Positions 49,770 through 59,094 of a DNA stretch of 64,000 nucleotides are shown in pieces. Position 1 is the first letter of the stretch; each line of letters starts with the position of its first letter. A program made the translations under genes and the position numbers. The stretch comes from Halobacteria archaeon HArc-gm2 (GTDB lineage: Archaea > Halobacteriota > Halobacteria > Halobacteriales > Haloarculaceae), in assembly GCA_025517465.1 (NCBI GenBank), contig JAOPKE010000005.1, positions 360,687 to 424,686 of the forward strand. Reading direction: 5' to 3'. Under the pieces are notes generated by a model. That model was not told the DNA's origin. It made no database searches and worked only from the letters and a program-made list of their open reading frames with translations.

Positions 49770-51278
49770 ATGAGCGACGGAGAGGACCAGACCGGCGCGA
49801 ACGACGCGGGCCAGGCAGCCGCCGGACGCGAGACGGCCGTCCGTCGCGACCGCTTCAGCGGCGGCCCCGCCCGCGCGTTCCTCTCCTCGCTCGACGCCGA
49901 CGAGCGCATCTTCCACGCCGACCTGGCCGTCGACCGCGCCCACGTCGTAATGCTCGCCGAGCAGGGCATCGTGGACGACGACACCGCCGGCGCGATTCTG
50001 CGCGCGCTGGACGGCATCGAGAAAGACGGCCACGGAGCGCTCCCCGACGGCGAGGACGTCCAGGAGGCCATCGAGTCGGCGGTCATCGACCGGGTCGGAA
50101 GCGAGGGCGGCAAGATGCACACCGCGCGGTCGCGCAACGACGAGGTGGCGGCGGACATCCGCTACCGCCTGCGCGAGGACCTGCTCGACACCATCGAGAC
50201 GGTCGTGGAGGCCCGAGAAGAGCTGCTGAGCGTCGCAGAGGAACACGCCGGCACTATCATGCCCGGCTACACCCACCTCCAGCCCGCCCAGCCGACGACG
50301 GTGGGCCACTGGGTCGCCTCCTACGAACAGGCGCTCGCTCGCGACACCGAACGCCTGCTCGACGCGTACGGGCGAGTGAATCAGAATCCGCTCGGCGCAG
50401 GCGCGTTCGGCGGCGTCCCCTACGACGTGGACCGCGAGCGCACGGCCGAGTTGCTCGGATTCGATGGCGTCGTCGAGAACTCGATGGACGCCGTCTCGAC
50501 GCGCGATTTCCTGGTCGAGACGAACGCCGCGCTCGCCAACCCGGCGACGACGCTGTCGGGACTGGCCGAGGACGTCATCGTGTTCGCCAGCAAGGGCCAC
50601 GTCGAACTGGCCGACGAGTACTCGTCGACGTCGTCCATCATGCCCCAGAAGAAGAACCCCGACACGATGGAGCTCGTGCGCGGGCGCACCGGCGACGCGA
50701 CGGCGGGGCTCAACGGCCTGCTCACCACGCTGAAGGGGCTGCCCCGTGCGTACAACCGCGACCTGCAGCGCGCGACGACCCACGTCTGGGGAGCCGTCGA
50801 CGCCGTCACCGAGAGCGTCGAGGTGGCGACCGGTGCGGTGGCGACGGCGCAGTGGCCCGAGGACGTGCTGGCCGAGGCGGCCGGCGAGGGGTTCTCCACG
50901 GCCACGGGCGTCGCCGACCTGCTCGCCAAGGCGGGCATTCCGTTCCGCACCGCACACGAGGTGGTCGCGACCGTCGCGGGCCGGGAGTTCGAGGGACCGG
51001 CGCCCGACTACGAGACGCTGGATTCGGTCGCCCGGGAGGTGCTCGGCGAGTCGCTCGACGAGCACGTCTCCCGCGACGCGGTCGAGGCCGCACTCGATCC
51101 CGTCGAGAGCGTCGCGATGCGCGACTCCCGCGGTGGCCCCGCGCCCGACGCGGTGACGGCGCAGTTGTCAGCCGCCGAAGACGAACTGTCGGCCCACCGC
51201 GACGCCGTCGTCGCCGAACGCGACGCCGTCGAATCCGCCGGCGAGACGCTCCAGACGGAGGTGGAGCGCTATGTCTGA
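49770..51278 (+). CDS. argH: Argininosuccinate lyase
   Basis: 502 residues from the ATG at 49770 (MSDGEDQTGANDAGQ); the upstream in-frame start lies inside argG. Splits argininosuccinate to arginine and fumarate. The fumarase/ASL signature SSIMPQKKNPDTMEL (about 290-304) and the ARSRNDEVAADIR and GYTHLQPAQPTTVGHW segments are intact. Co-transcribed with argG. The following 190 bases are AT-richer and separate argGH from the argW operon. Confidence 0.97.
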   Translation: MSDGEDQTGANDAGQAAAGRETAVRRDRFSGGPARAFLSSLDADERIFHADLAVDRAHVVMLAEQGIVDDDTAGAILRALDGIEKDGHGALPDGEDVQEAIESAVIDRVGSEGGKMHTARSRNDEVAADIRYRLREDLLDTIETVVEAREELLSVAEEHAGTIMPGYTHLQPAQPTTVGHWVASYEQALARDTERLLDAYGRVNQNPLGAGAFGGVPYDVDRERTAELLGFDGVVENSMDAVSTRDFLVETNAALANPATTLSGLAEDVIVFASKGHVELADEYSSTSSIMPQKKNPDTMELVRGRTGDATAGLNGLLTTLKGLPRAYNRDLQRATTHVWGAVDAVTESVEVATGAVATAQWPEDVLAEAAGEGFSTATGVADLLAKAGIPFRTAHEVVATVAGREFEGPAPDYETLDSVAREVLGESLDEHVSRDAVEAALDPVESVAMRDSRGGPAPDAVTAQLSAAEDELSAHRDAVVAERDAVESAGETLQTEVERYV

Positions 51279-51433
51279 GTTCCGGTTCGCCCGGCGACCG
51301 GTAGAGCGGCCATCCCCGCGAGGGGAAATTATACCACATTCCTGATATAGGAAGCCGCCGTGTTGCTGTATTTGCGCGTTTCTGACCGTTAGACGGTAGT
51401 CTGCGTTACTATTCTATTCTGATAAGTTCGAAG

Positions 51434-51443
51434 GCTTTAAGTG
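51434..51443 (+). promoter_or_regulatory. TATA box of the argW-argF operon
   Basis: GCTTTAAGTG about 30 bases before the argW ATG, within an AT-rich stretch (51400-51440, with ACTATTCTATTCTGATAAG just upstream) that would be a natural regulator site. Confidence 0.5.
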
Positions 51444-51468
51444 GGTCGCTGATCGAATTGGGAGTACA

Positions 51469-51633
51469 ATGCCAGAATGCGTCGAGTGTGGGGCCGAAGT
51501 CTCCCTGCATGAGGACCTCGAAGTCGGAGAGATCGTCGACTGTTCCACCTGCGGCGCCGAGCTCGAAGTGATCGGCGTCGACCCCGTCGAGCTCGACTCC
51601 GCGCCCGAGCTCGAGGAAGACTGGGGAGAGTAA
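51469..51633 (+). CDS. lysW: LysW/ArgW amino-group carrier protein
   Basis: 54 residues: CxxC at 4/7 (CVEC), CxxC at 25/28 (CSTC) form the zinc ribbon, and the C-terminus is EEDWGE, whose terminal Glu gamma-carboxyl is the attachment site for the substrate's amino group. It carries glutamate (for arginine) or aminoadipate (for lysine) through the pathway. It is acidic and the right length. First gene of the operon with argX, argC, argB, argD, argE and argF; the arginine context implies a glutamate carrier (ArgW). Confidence 0.95.
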   Translation: MPECVECGAEVSLHEDLEVGEIVDCSTCGAELEVIGVDPVELDSAPELEEDWGE

Positions 51634-51669
51634 GTCCGTCGTGACTACTCTCGCCGCACAGAGACAAAA

Positions 51670-51732
51670 ATGAACACCACTGAAACACGTTTCAGTGAGC
51701 TCACCCTCGCCACCAGGAGGTGGCTCACGTGA
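51670..51732 (+). CDS. 20-codon ORF between argW and argX, translationally overlapping argX
   Basis: ATG at 51670 opens 20 codons (MNTTETRFSELTLATRRWLT) whose TGA overlaps the argX GTG as GTGA. It contains a perfect palindrome ACTGAAAC-AC-GTTTCAGT at 51679-51696. Purine-rich AGGAGG (51715-51720) inside it is the ribosome-binding site of argX. Whether the ORF is translated is unknown; if so it would couple argX expression to ribosome passage. Confidence 0.3.
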   Translation: MNTTETRFSELTLATRRWLT

Positions 51733-52625
51733 ACGTAGGAATACTCTATTCGCGCATCCGCCAGGACGAGAAGCTCCTGCTCAACGAGCTTCGCGAGCGT
51801 GACCACGAGGTCACCAAGATCGACGTCCGGAAACAGCAGTTCAACATCGAGGACGCTCCCGAGATTTTCGACGACGTGGACATCGTGGTCGACCGGTGCC
51901 TCGCGACCAGTCGCTCCGTCTACGCGACGAAGTTCGTCGAGGCCTACGGCATCCCCGTCGTCAACGGGCCCGAGACCGCCGAGATCTGTGCCGACAAGGT
52001 GAAAAACAGCCTCGCGCTGGTCGAGGCCGGCGTCCCGACGCCGAACACCGACGTGGCGTTCACCAAGGACGCCGCCATGGAGTCCATCGAGGCGTTCGGC
52101 TACCCGTGCGTCCTCAAGCCCGTCGTGGGCTCGTGGGGTCGCCTGATGGCCAAGATCGACTCGAAGGACGCCGCCGAGGCCATCCTCGAACACAAGGAGA
52201 CCCTGGGCCACTACGAGCACAAGATCTTCTACGTCCAGGAGTTCGTCGACAAGCCGGGCCGCGACATCCGCGTGCTGGCCACCGACGGCGAGCCCGTCGC
52301 CGCGATGGTGCGCGAGTCCGAACACTGGCTCACCAACGCCGCGAAGGGCGCCGACACCGACACCTTCGAACTGGACGACCGTGCGCTGGAACTCGTCGAG
52401 AAGGCCAGCGACTCCGTCGGCGGCGGCCTGCTGGGCATCGACCTGATGGAGGTCGGCGAAGACGCCGACGGGAACCCCGAGGACTACACCGTCCACGAGG
52501 TCAACCACACGGTCGAGTTCAAGGCCCTGTCCGAAGTCACCGACGTCGACGTCCCCGCGAAGGTCGTCGACTGGCTGGAGACGAAGGTCGAGGAAGAAGC
52601 AGAAGCGGGCGAGGTGTCGGCCTGA
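51729..52625 (+). CDS. argX: Glutamate/aminoadipate-LysW ligase, ATP-grasp
   Basis: 298 residues starting GTG at 51729 (VNVGILYSRIRQDEKLL), nine bases after a Shine-Dalgarno AGGAGG, which decides this start over GTG 51720. RimK-related ATP-grasp fold: PTPNTDVAFT, VLKPVVGSWGRLMAK, VQEFVDKPGRDIRVL and VHEVNHTVEFK (metal-binding). It attaches the amino group of glutamate (ArgX) or aminoadipate (LysX) to LysW. The arginine gene neighbours favour glutamate. The stop overlaps the argC start (TGATG). Confidence 0.93.
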   Translation: MNVGILYSRIRQDEKLLLNELRERDHEVTKIDVRKQQFNIEDAPEIFDDVDIVVDRCLATSRSVYATKFVEAYGIPVVNGPETAEICADKVKNSLALVEAGVPTPNTDVAFTKDAAMESIEAFGYPCVLKPVVGSWGRLMAKIDSKDAAEAILEHKETLGHYEHKIFYVQEFVDKPGRDIRVLATDGEPVAAMVRESEHWLTNAAKGADTDTFELDDRALELVEKASDSVGGGLLGIDLMEVGEDADGNPEDYTVHEVNHTVEFKALSEVTDVDVPAKVVDWLETKVEEEAEAGEVSA

Positions 52626-53662
52626 TGTCCTACACCGCAAGCGTCGTCGGCGGCTCCGGCTTCACCGGCGGCGAGTTGCTCCGTTTGCTGGACGGCCACC
52701 CCGAGTTCGAGATCGCACAGGCCACGAGCCGTTCGAAGGAGAACAAGACGGTGGGCCACTCCCACCCCAACCTCCGCCACCTGGACCTGCGCTTCACCAG
52801 TCCCGAGGACCTGGAGAGCGTGGACGTGCTGTTCGCCGGGACGCCCCACGGCGTCTCGATGCAACAGATCGACGCCTTCCAGGAGGCCGCCGACACCGTC
52901 GTCGACCTGTCTGCGGACTTCCGCCTCGATTCGGAGGAGCAGTACGACGAGTGGTACGACGGGCACACGCGCCCCGAACTGCTCGCCGAGTCCGAGTACG
53001 CGCTCCCCGAACTCAACCGCGAGAACCTGCCCGGCGCGGACCTGATCGCCTCCGGCGGCTGTAACGCCACGGCGACGATCATGGGCCTGAAGCCCCTGTT
53101 CGACCACGACATTCTGAGCGGGGACGAACAGATCGTCGTCGACGTCAAGGTCGGCTCCTCGGAGGGCGGCGCCGGCGGCGGCGAGGCGTCGAGCCACCCC
53201 GAGCGCTCGGGCGTCGTCCGCCCGTACGCGCCCACGGGCCACCGCCACGAGGCGGAGATCGAGCAGTTCCTCGGCGTCGACGTCTCCTTCACCGTCCACG
53301 CGGTGGACATGATCCGCGGCGCCGCGGCGACCTGCCACGTCTTCCCCGACGGGCCCGTCTCGAAGGGCGACATGTGGGGGGCCTACAGAGGTAGCTACGA
53401 GGACGAGCCGTTCGTCCGCATGGCCTCGGGCGGCGGCGGCGTCTACCGCTACCCCGAACCCAAGGCCGTCGCGGGCACCAACTTCGCCGAGGTCGGCTTC
53501 GAGGTCGACGCCGCGAACAGGCGCCTCGTCGTCTTCTCGGCCATCGACAACATGATGAAGGGCTCGGCGGGCCAGGCAGTCCACGCCGCCAACGTCGCGC
53601 TCGGTCTCGAAGAGACGGCGGGGCTGGACTTTACCGGCTTCCACCCCGTCGGCGCGCCGTAA
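52625..53662 (+). CDS. argC: LysW-gamma-glutamyl-phosphate reductase
   Basis: 345 residues. N-terminal Rossmann start VGGSGFTGGELLRLL (8-22); active-site Cys146 in ASGGCNATATI; late VDMIRGAAATCHVF and NMMKGSAGQAVHA typical of ArgC/LysY. Reduces the acyl-phosphate on LysW-glutamate (or LysW-aminoadipate) to the semialdehyde with NADPH. Start ATG overlaps the argX stop. Confidence 0.95.
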   Translation: MSYTASVVGGSGFTGGELLRLLDGHPEFEIAQATSRSKENKTVGHSHPNLRHLDLRFTSPEDLESVDVLFAGTPHGVSMQQIDAFQEAADTVVDLSADFRLDSEEQYDEWYDGHTRPELLAESEYALPELNRENLPGADLIASGGCNATATIMGLKPLFDHDILSGDEQIVVDVKVGSSEGGAGGGEASSHPERSGVVRPYAPTGHRHEAEIEQFLGVDVSFTVHAVDMIRGAAATCHVFPDGPVSKGDMWGAYRGSYEDEPFVRMASGGGGVYRYPEPKAVAGTNFAEVGFEVDAANRRLVVFSAIDNMMKGSAGQAVHAANVALGLEETAGLDFTGFHPVGAP

Positions 53663-53680
53663 GCTGGAGGAGATTTTTGC

Positions 53681-54529
53681 ATGACAACCGTTATCAAAGT
53701 CGGTGGCGCTCGCGCGGTCGACCCCGCTGGAGCGCTCGCTGACGTCAGTGAACTGGTGGAGCAGGGCGAAGACGTGGTCGTGGTCCACGGCGGGTCGACC
53801 GCCGTCGACGACACGCTCGAACGGCTCGGCATCGAGCCGACGTACGTCGAGACGCCGTCGGGCGTCGTCGGTCGATTCACGGACGAGGAGACGATGGAGG
53901 TGTTCGAGATGGTGTTCGGCCACCTCAACACCCAGCTCGTCGCCGGCCTGCAGAGCCAGGGCGTCGATTCGGTCGGACTCAACGGCGTGGACGGCAAGCT
54001 CCTCCACGGCCCCCGCAAGTCCGCCGTCCGCGTCGTCGAGGACGGGAAGAAGAAGATCAAGCGCGGCGACCACTCCGGAACCATCCGCGAGGTCAACGTC
54101 GACCTGCTGGAGTCGCTGTTCGACGGCGGCTACACGCCCGTCGCGAGCCCACCGATGGCCGGCGCCGACGACGACGAAATCCTGCCCGTCAACACCGACG
54201 CCGACCGCTCGGCCGCGGCCATCGCCGCCGCGCTGGACGCGACGCTCGTCCTGCTGACCGACGTCGAGGGCATCTACGAAGACCCGGACGACTCGGAGAC
54301 GCTGATCGAGACCGTCGAGACGGGCGAGGAGTGGGCAGACCTGGAGGACGCCGCCGAGGGGTTCATGGGCCGAAAGGTCATGGCCGCCGAGGAGGCCCTC
54401 GACGGCGGATCTCCCGAGGTCGTCGTCGCAGACGCCAACGCAGAGGAACCGATCCTCTCGGCGCTCGACGGCGACGGGACGCACCTGTTTCAGGACGCAC
54501 TCGCAGACGCCGAGGAGGCTGAACAGTAA
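53681..54529 (+). CDS. argB: LysW-glutamate/aminoadipate kinase
   Basis: 282 residues of the amino acid kinase family: IKVGGARAVDPAGAL at the N-terminus, VVVHGGSTAVDDTLERLG, LNGVDGKLL, PVNTDADRSAAAIA and the late FMGRKVMAAEEAL. Phosphorylates LysW-bound glutamate. Eighteen bases from argC; its stop TAA overlaps the argD ATG (TAATG), so coupled translation is likely. Confidence 0.94.
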   Translation: MTTVIKVGGARAVDPAGALADVSELVEQGEDVVVVHGGSTAVDDTLERLGIEPTYVETPSGVVGRFTDEETMEVFEMVFGHLNTQLVAGLQSQGVDSVGLNGVDGKLLHGPRKSAVRVVEDGKKKIKRGDHSGTIREVNVDLLESLFDGGYTPVASPPMAGADDDEILPVNTDADRSAAAIAAALDATLVLLTDVEGIYEDPDDSETLIETVETGEEWADLEDAAEGFMGRKVMAAEEALDGGSPEVVVADANAEEPILSALDGDGTHLFQDALADAEEAEQ

Positions 54530-55656
54530 TGAGTGGATTCGTCTTCAACGAAAAGCCGATACAGATCGAGGAAGGCGACGGCGCCTCCCTCTACGACGAC
54601 AGCGGTACCGAGTATCTGGACATGGGCGCGAGCTACGCGTGCGTCCCGCTCGGACACCGCCACGAGGCGGTCGACGCCGCGGCGAAGGGCCAGATAGACA
54701 AGCTGACCTACGTCCAGGCGTCGTATCCCAACTCCGCCCGCACGGAGTTGTACGAGACGCTCGCCGACACCGCACCGGACCCCATCGACAAGGTGTGGCT
54801 CTGTAACTCCGGGACGGAGGCCAACGAGGCGGCGCTGAAGTTCGCTCGTAGCGCCACCGGGAACTCGAAGATAATCGCCGCGATGCAGAGCTTCCACGGC
54901 CGCACCATGGGCTCGCTCGCGGCCACGTGGAAGGACAAGTACAAGAAACCCTACGAGCCCCTGGCCGGCGACGTGGAGTTCGTCCCCTACGACGACCCCG
55001 AGGCCATGCACGAGGCCGTCGACGACGAGACGGCCGCCGTCATCGTCGAACCCGTCCAGGGCGAGGGCGGCATCAACCCCGCCTCCGCCGAGTACCTCGA
55101 AGCGGCCCGCGAGGCCACCGAATCGGTCGGCGCGGCGCTCGTCTTCGACGAGGTCCAGACAGGGATGGGGCGCACCGGTTCGCTCTGGGCCTGCGAACAG
55201 ACCGGCGTCGTCCCCGACATGATTACGTCGGCCAAGGGACTCGCCAACGGGTTCCCCATGGGCGCGACGCTCTGCCGGGACTGGATCGCCGAGGAGTACG
55301 GCTCCCACGCCTCCACCTTCAGCGGCGGCCCCGTCGTTTCCGCTGCAGCCAACGCCACCGTCCAGACCATCGTCGAAGAGGACGTTCCCGCCCACGCCGA
55401 ATCGGTCGGGAACTACCTGCAGGAGCGCCTGGAGGACGAACTCGGCGACGACGTCCGCGAGGTCCGCGGCGAGGGGCTGATGGTCGGCGTCGAGGTGAAA
55501 CGAGGGGCGATGCGGTACCTCAAGCAACTCGCGATGAGCCACCAGATCCTGGCCCTGCCCGCCGGTCGCACCGTCGTCCGCCTGCTCCCGCCGCTGACCA
55601 TCACGGAGGACCAGGCCGACGAGGTCGTGGAAGCCATGGCCGAGGTGATAGGATGA
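54529..55656 (+). CDS. argD: LysW-aminoadipate/glutamate semialdehyde aminotransferase
   Basis: 375 residues, class III PLP aminotransferase. NSGTEANEAALKFAR (93-107), FDEVQTGMGRTG (about 207-218) and the PLP-lysine Lys236 in TSAKGLANGFPMG. Converts LysW-bound semialdehyde to LysW-ornithine (or lysine). The end overlaps argE (ATGA). Confidence 0.95.
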   Translation: MSGFVFNEKPIQIEEGDGASLYDDSGTEYLDMGASYACVPLGHRHEAVDAAAKGQIDKLTYVQASYPNSARTELYETLADTAPDPIDKVWLCNSGTEANEAALKFARSATGNSKIIAAMQSFHGRTMGSLAATWKDKYKKPYEPLAGDVEFVPYDDPEAMHEAVDDETAAVIVEPVQGEGGINPASAEYLEAAREATESVGAALVFDEVQTGMGRTGSLWACEQTGVVPDMITSAKGLANGFPMGATLCRDWIAEEYGSHASTFSGGPVVSAAANATVQTIVEEDVPAHAESVGNYLQERLEDELGDDVREVRGEGLMVGVEVKRGAMRYLKQLAMSHQILALPAGRTVVRLLPPLTITEDQADEVVEAMAEVIG

Positions 55657-56723
55657 CCGCAGCGGAGACGGCCACCACCGTCACCGACCAGTCGGCCCGC
55701 GAACTCCTCGAAGAGGTCGTCCGCATCCCCTCGGTCACGCCCGAGGAGGCGGAGTGCGCGCAGTTCCTCCGCGACTTCTTCGAGGACCACGGCCGCGAGG
55801 CGTGGCTCGACGACGTCGGCAACGTCCGCGCGCCCGCGGACGACGGCGTCCTGTTGACCTCCCACGTCGACACCGTCCCCGGCGACATCCCCGTCCGCAT
55901 CGAGGAGAACGACGAGGGCGAGGAAGAGCTGTGGGGCCGTGGATCGGTCGACGCCAAGGGACCGCTGTGTGCGATGGCGGTCGCCGCCGTCCGCACCGGC
56001 GCGAGTTTCGTCGGCGTCGTCGGCGAGGAGGTCGACTCCCGCGGCGGGCGTTTCCTCGTCGAGGACCGCGATGCCGAGCCCGACGCCGTGATCAACGGCG
56101 AGCCCTCCGGCTGGGAGGGTATCACGCTGGGCTACCGCGGCCTGCTCGCGGGCACCTACGTCGCCACCTCCGAGTCGGGCCACTCCTCCCGTCCCGAGAA
56201 CAACGCCATCCAGGACGCCATCGACTGGTGGGCCGCCGTCGACGAGGAGTTCGAACCGGACGACTGGATCCCGGTGTTCGAGCGCGTCACCACCAAACCC
56301 GTCTCGATGGACGGCGGCATCTCCGACGACGGCCTCTCCGTCGAGGCGACGATGGACGTGCAACTGCGGGTGCCCCCGGAGTACACCACCGACGAGATCC
56401 GCGAGATCGCCGACGGCCACCTCACGAACGGCACCGTCCACTGGGACGACAAGGTCGAGCCCGTCATGCAGAGTCCGCGGACCAGCGTCGCCCGGGCGTT
56501 CCGCGCGGCCATCCGCCAGCAGGGCGGCGACCCCACCCTGCTGCGCAAGACCGGGACGAGCGATATGAACGTCTTCGCCCAGTCCTGGGACTGCCCGATG
56601 GTCACCTACGGCCCCGGCGACTCCGACCTCGACCACGCGCCGAACGAACACATCGTCCTCGACGAGTACGACCGCTCGGTCGCCGTCCTCGAGGACGTCA
56701 CCGACCGCCTGCTGGAGGACTGA
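55653..56723 (+). CDS. argE: LysW-ornithine/lysine hydrolase, M20 family
   Basis: 356 residues from the ATG at 55653 (MTAAETATTVTDQSAREL). M20-type zinc peptidase motifs: LTSHVDTVPG, GRGSVDAKGPL, VGEEVDSRG and the late KTGTSDMNVFAQSWDCPMVTYGPG. Releases ornithine (or lysine) from LysW. Overlaps argD by four bases and ends two bases before argF. Confidence 0.94.
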   Translation: MTAAETATTVTDQSARELLEEVVRIPSVTPEEAECAQFLRDFFEDHGREAWLDDVGNVRAPADDGVLLTSHVDTVPGDIPVRIEENDEGEEELWGRGSVDAKGPLCAMAVAAVRTGASFVGVVGEEVDSRGGRFLVEDRDAEPDAVINGEPSGWEGITLGYRGLLAGTYVATSESGHSSRPENNAIQDAIDWWAAVDEEFEPDDWIPVFERVTTKPVSMDGGISDDGLSVEATMDVQLRVPPEYTTDEIREIADGHLTNGTVHWDDKVEPVMQSPRTSVARAFRAAIRQQGGDPTLLRKTGTSDMNVFAQSWDCPMVTYGPGDSDLDHAPNEHIVLDEYDRSVAVLEDVTDRLLED

Positions 56724-56725
56724 CC

Positions 56726-57613
56726 ATGCAGCACTACCTCGACGTCGACGACCTGACGACCGACGAACTGACCGACGTGCTGGACCGCGCGGCGACCATC
56801 AAGTCGCTGGGCGGGGAGAACCTCCTCGGGGGCCAGACGCTGGGGATGGTCTTCGAGAAGCCATCGACGCGGACCCGGGTCTCCTTCGAGACGGGGATGA
56901 CCCAGCTGGGTGGCCACGCCGTCTTCCTCGGCCCGGACGACATCCACCTGGGCCACGGCGAGCCCGTCAGGGACACCTCCCGGGCGCTCAGCCGCTACGT
57001 CGACGTCCTGATGGCCCGCGTCTTCGACCACGCGGACGTGGAGGAACTGGCCGAGTACGCCGACGTTCCCGTCGTCAACGGCCTCACCGACGACGCCCAC
57101 CCCTGCCAGACGCTCGCCGACCTGCTCACCATCCGCGAGGAGTTCGGCGACTTCGACGAGGTCAGGGTCGCCTGGGTCGGCGACGGCAACAACGTCTGCC
57201 AGTCGTTCGCTCTCGGTGCGGCGATGACCGGCCTCGACCTGACCGTCGCGACGCCCGAGGGGTACGGCGTCGACGAGAGCGTGCTAGAGCGGGCCGACTC
57301 GGTCGGCGACGCCCCCGAAACCACCCACGATCCCGACGCCGCCATCGCCGACGCCGACGTGGTCTACACCGACGTCTGGGTCAGCATGGGCCAGGAAGAC
57401 GAGCGCAGCGAGAAACTCGAGGCCTTCGACGGCTTCCAGATAACCCCCGACGTGCTCGGCGACCGGACGCTGATGCACTGCCTGCCCGCCCACCGCGGCG
57501 AGGAGGTCACCGACGCCGCCATCGAGAGTGAGAACGCCATCGTCTGGGACCAGGCAGAGAACCGCCTGCATGCCCAGAAAGGGTTGCTGGCGTGGCTGGC
57601 GGCGCAGAGCTAG
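56726..57613 (+). CDS. argF: Ornithine carbamoyltransferase
   Basis: 295 residues. Carbamoyl-phosphate loop STRTR at 47-51, ornithine-binding region with LTDDAHPCQTLADLLT and HCLP at 251-254. Makes citrulline from ornithine, placing this operon in arginine synthesis. Slightly short for the family (about 300-330) but complete. The final 33 bases are repeated 138 bp downstream (57719-57752). Confidence 0.96.
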   Translation: MQHYLDVDDLTTDELTDVLDRAATIKSLGGENLLGGQTLGMVFEKPSTRTRVSFETGMTQLGGHAVFLGPDDIHLGHGEPVRDTSRALSRYVDVLMARVFDHADVEELAEYADVPVVNGLTDDAHPCQTLADLLTIREEFGDFDEVRVAWVGDGNNVCQSFALGAAMTGLDLTVATPEGYGVDESVLERADSVGDAPETTHDPDAAIADADVVYTDVWVSMGQEDERSEKLEAFDGFQITPDVLGDRTLMHCLPAHRGEEVTDAAIESENAIVWDQAENRLHAQKGLLAWLAAQS

Positions 57614-57752
57614 TTTCCGGGCCGAACGCAGTGAGGCCCGCCTTTTTTCGCCCACGTTTTTCGAGAAGCGGTCGTGAGCGGAGCGAACGACCCGACGAAG
57701 AAAAAGGTGGCTCGGGAGGGGTTGCTGGCGTGGCTGGCGGCGCAGAACTAGT
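57581..57752. repeat. Duplicated 3' end of argF flanking a hairpin repeat
   Basis: 57581-57614 (ending ...GCAGAGCTAGT) and 57719-57752 (ending ...GCAGAACTAGT) are 34-bp direct repeats with one mismatch, both covering the last argF codons and stop. Between them is a hairpin unit (TTTTTTCG, ACGTTTTTCGAGAAG, CCGACGAAGAAAAAGG) related to 42700-42833; after the second copy a diverged version of the unit follows to about 57830. The arrangement looks like a tandem duplication of argF tail plus spacer. Nothing else is recognised up to 57951. Confidence 0.6.
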
Positions 57753-57951
57753 GCCGAGCGAGCGGAGCGAGGTCGGTTTTTCGGTCCAGATTTTCCGAGG
57801 AGTGCCCGTGAGCAGAGAGCGGTTCGCGAGCGCCGAGAGCCACCCACCTATTTGGCGATTGTAAGTTCAGCAATCGTAACAGGAATGGTGGCCGTGGGAG
57901 TCTATACACCTGACGGAGCCGATGTCGAACCGGCCGACGTCGCCAACAACC

Positions 57952-58917
57952 ATGTCACAGGACGCTACAGCGACGAACGGCGAGCGGACGGAGCATCGAA
58001 CGAACGGGCTGATCGGCCGGCGGCGGTTCGTCCAGTCGGCCGTGTCGACGGCGGCGCTCGGAACGTCGGGACTCGCGAGCGCCAGTGCAAGCGGGCGAGA
58101 GGCGAGCGGGTCCGGCGCTTGCGGCGGCTTTCCGCCCGAGTCGCTCACGAAGTGGGGTCCCTCGGTGACTCTGGGGGACGGTGAAGCGCGGACGTTCACG
58201 ACGACTACCACCTCCGGGACAACACCCATCCACGGCGTCCTGGTCGGCCGGGCGGCGCTCCAGGGACTACCGTCCGCGGCCGACCTCGCGGACTGCGGCG
58301 GATACGACGACAAGTACGGGCCCGGCGGCCTGGCGACGACGATACACGGGAAGCGCTCACTGGAGTTCTTCGTCCCGTTCCCGGACGCCGAGGGCACGTC
58401 GATCACCTTCCTCGGACTCAACTGGAACCCTGGCGGGCATCCGCCGCCTGGCGTCTACGGGGTTCCCCACTTCGACATCCACTTCCACGCGCTGCCGATG
58501 GCCACCGTCGACGCCATCGAGGGTTTGCGACGAGCGAGCCACGACGTGCCAGCGGCCCGGATCCCGGAAGGCTTCTCGCGGGCGCCGGACCCGAACGTCG
58601 GCGGCCCCGCCGTCGTGACGGACATGGGCGAACACCTGGTGAACCGCAACGCATCGGAGTTCGACGGCGAACCGTTCACGAACGCGCTCATCTGGGGGGT
58701 CCACGACGCGGACGACGACGGCGTCGCCGAACTCTCCTTCGTCGAGCCGATGGTCACGAGAGCGTACCTGACGGGACTCTCGGGCACCGACGAACGGCCC
58801 GTCCCACAGGCACAAGACGCCCACGGGACCGGGCCATGGCCGAGAACCTACAGCGTCCGCGACGTCCCGACTCGGGACGCCATCGCGATAACGGTCCAGG
58901 GATTCGACGGCGACTGA
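57952..58917 (+). CDS. Tat-exported protein, DUF5602/TTHB210-like
   Basis: 321 residues from the ATG at 57952 (MSQDATATNGERTEH). Twin-arginine motif IGRRRFVQSAVSTAALG then SASASG. The mature part has GVYGVPHFDIHFHALP (histidine-rich, likely metal site) and FLGLNWNPGGHPPPG, the pattern of secreted DUF5602/TTHB210-like proteins; function unknown in that family. A start at 57922 is possible; a TATA-like CTATACACC at about 57902 fits a short leader to 57952. Confidence 0.7.
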   Translation: MSQDATATNGERTEHRTNGLIGRRRFVQSAVSTAALGTSGLASASASGREASGSGACGGFPPESLTKWGPSVTLGDGEARTFTTTTTSGTTPIHGVLVGRAALQGLPSAADLADCGGYDDKYGPGGLATTIHGKRSLEFFVPFPDAEGTSITFLGLNWNPGGHPPPGVYGVPHFDIHFHALPMATVDAIEGLRRASHDVPAARIPEGFSRAPDPNVGGPAVVTDMGEHLVNRNASEFDGEPFTNALIWGVHDADDDGVAELSFVEPMVTRAYLTGLSGTDERPVPQAQDAHGTGPWPRTYSVRDVPTRDAIAITVQGFDGD

Positions 58918-59094
58918 CTGGCGGTGCCGTGGCGACGTCGCCCACCGCGTCTCGTGCCAGATGGCGGTAATTCTGCCACCCGGCCGCCGGATGCCGGTAC
59001 CGGCGCTACACGGGACGAGAAGGATAATTACGCCGCCAGTGTTGTGCATAATATCCAAACGTTGAATACGGATGGGAAAGAGTGTCTCTCTGGT

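Noticed and set aside
48301..49773. 490-codon ORF over argG
   Set aside because: Out-of-frame shadow of argG, rich in Arg.
51469..56723. Lysine biosynthesis assignment of the LysW genes
   Set aside because: Operon includes argF and follows argGH, and aspartate kinase is present for the diaminopimelate route; arginine is the better reading, although dual function cannot be ruled out.
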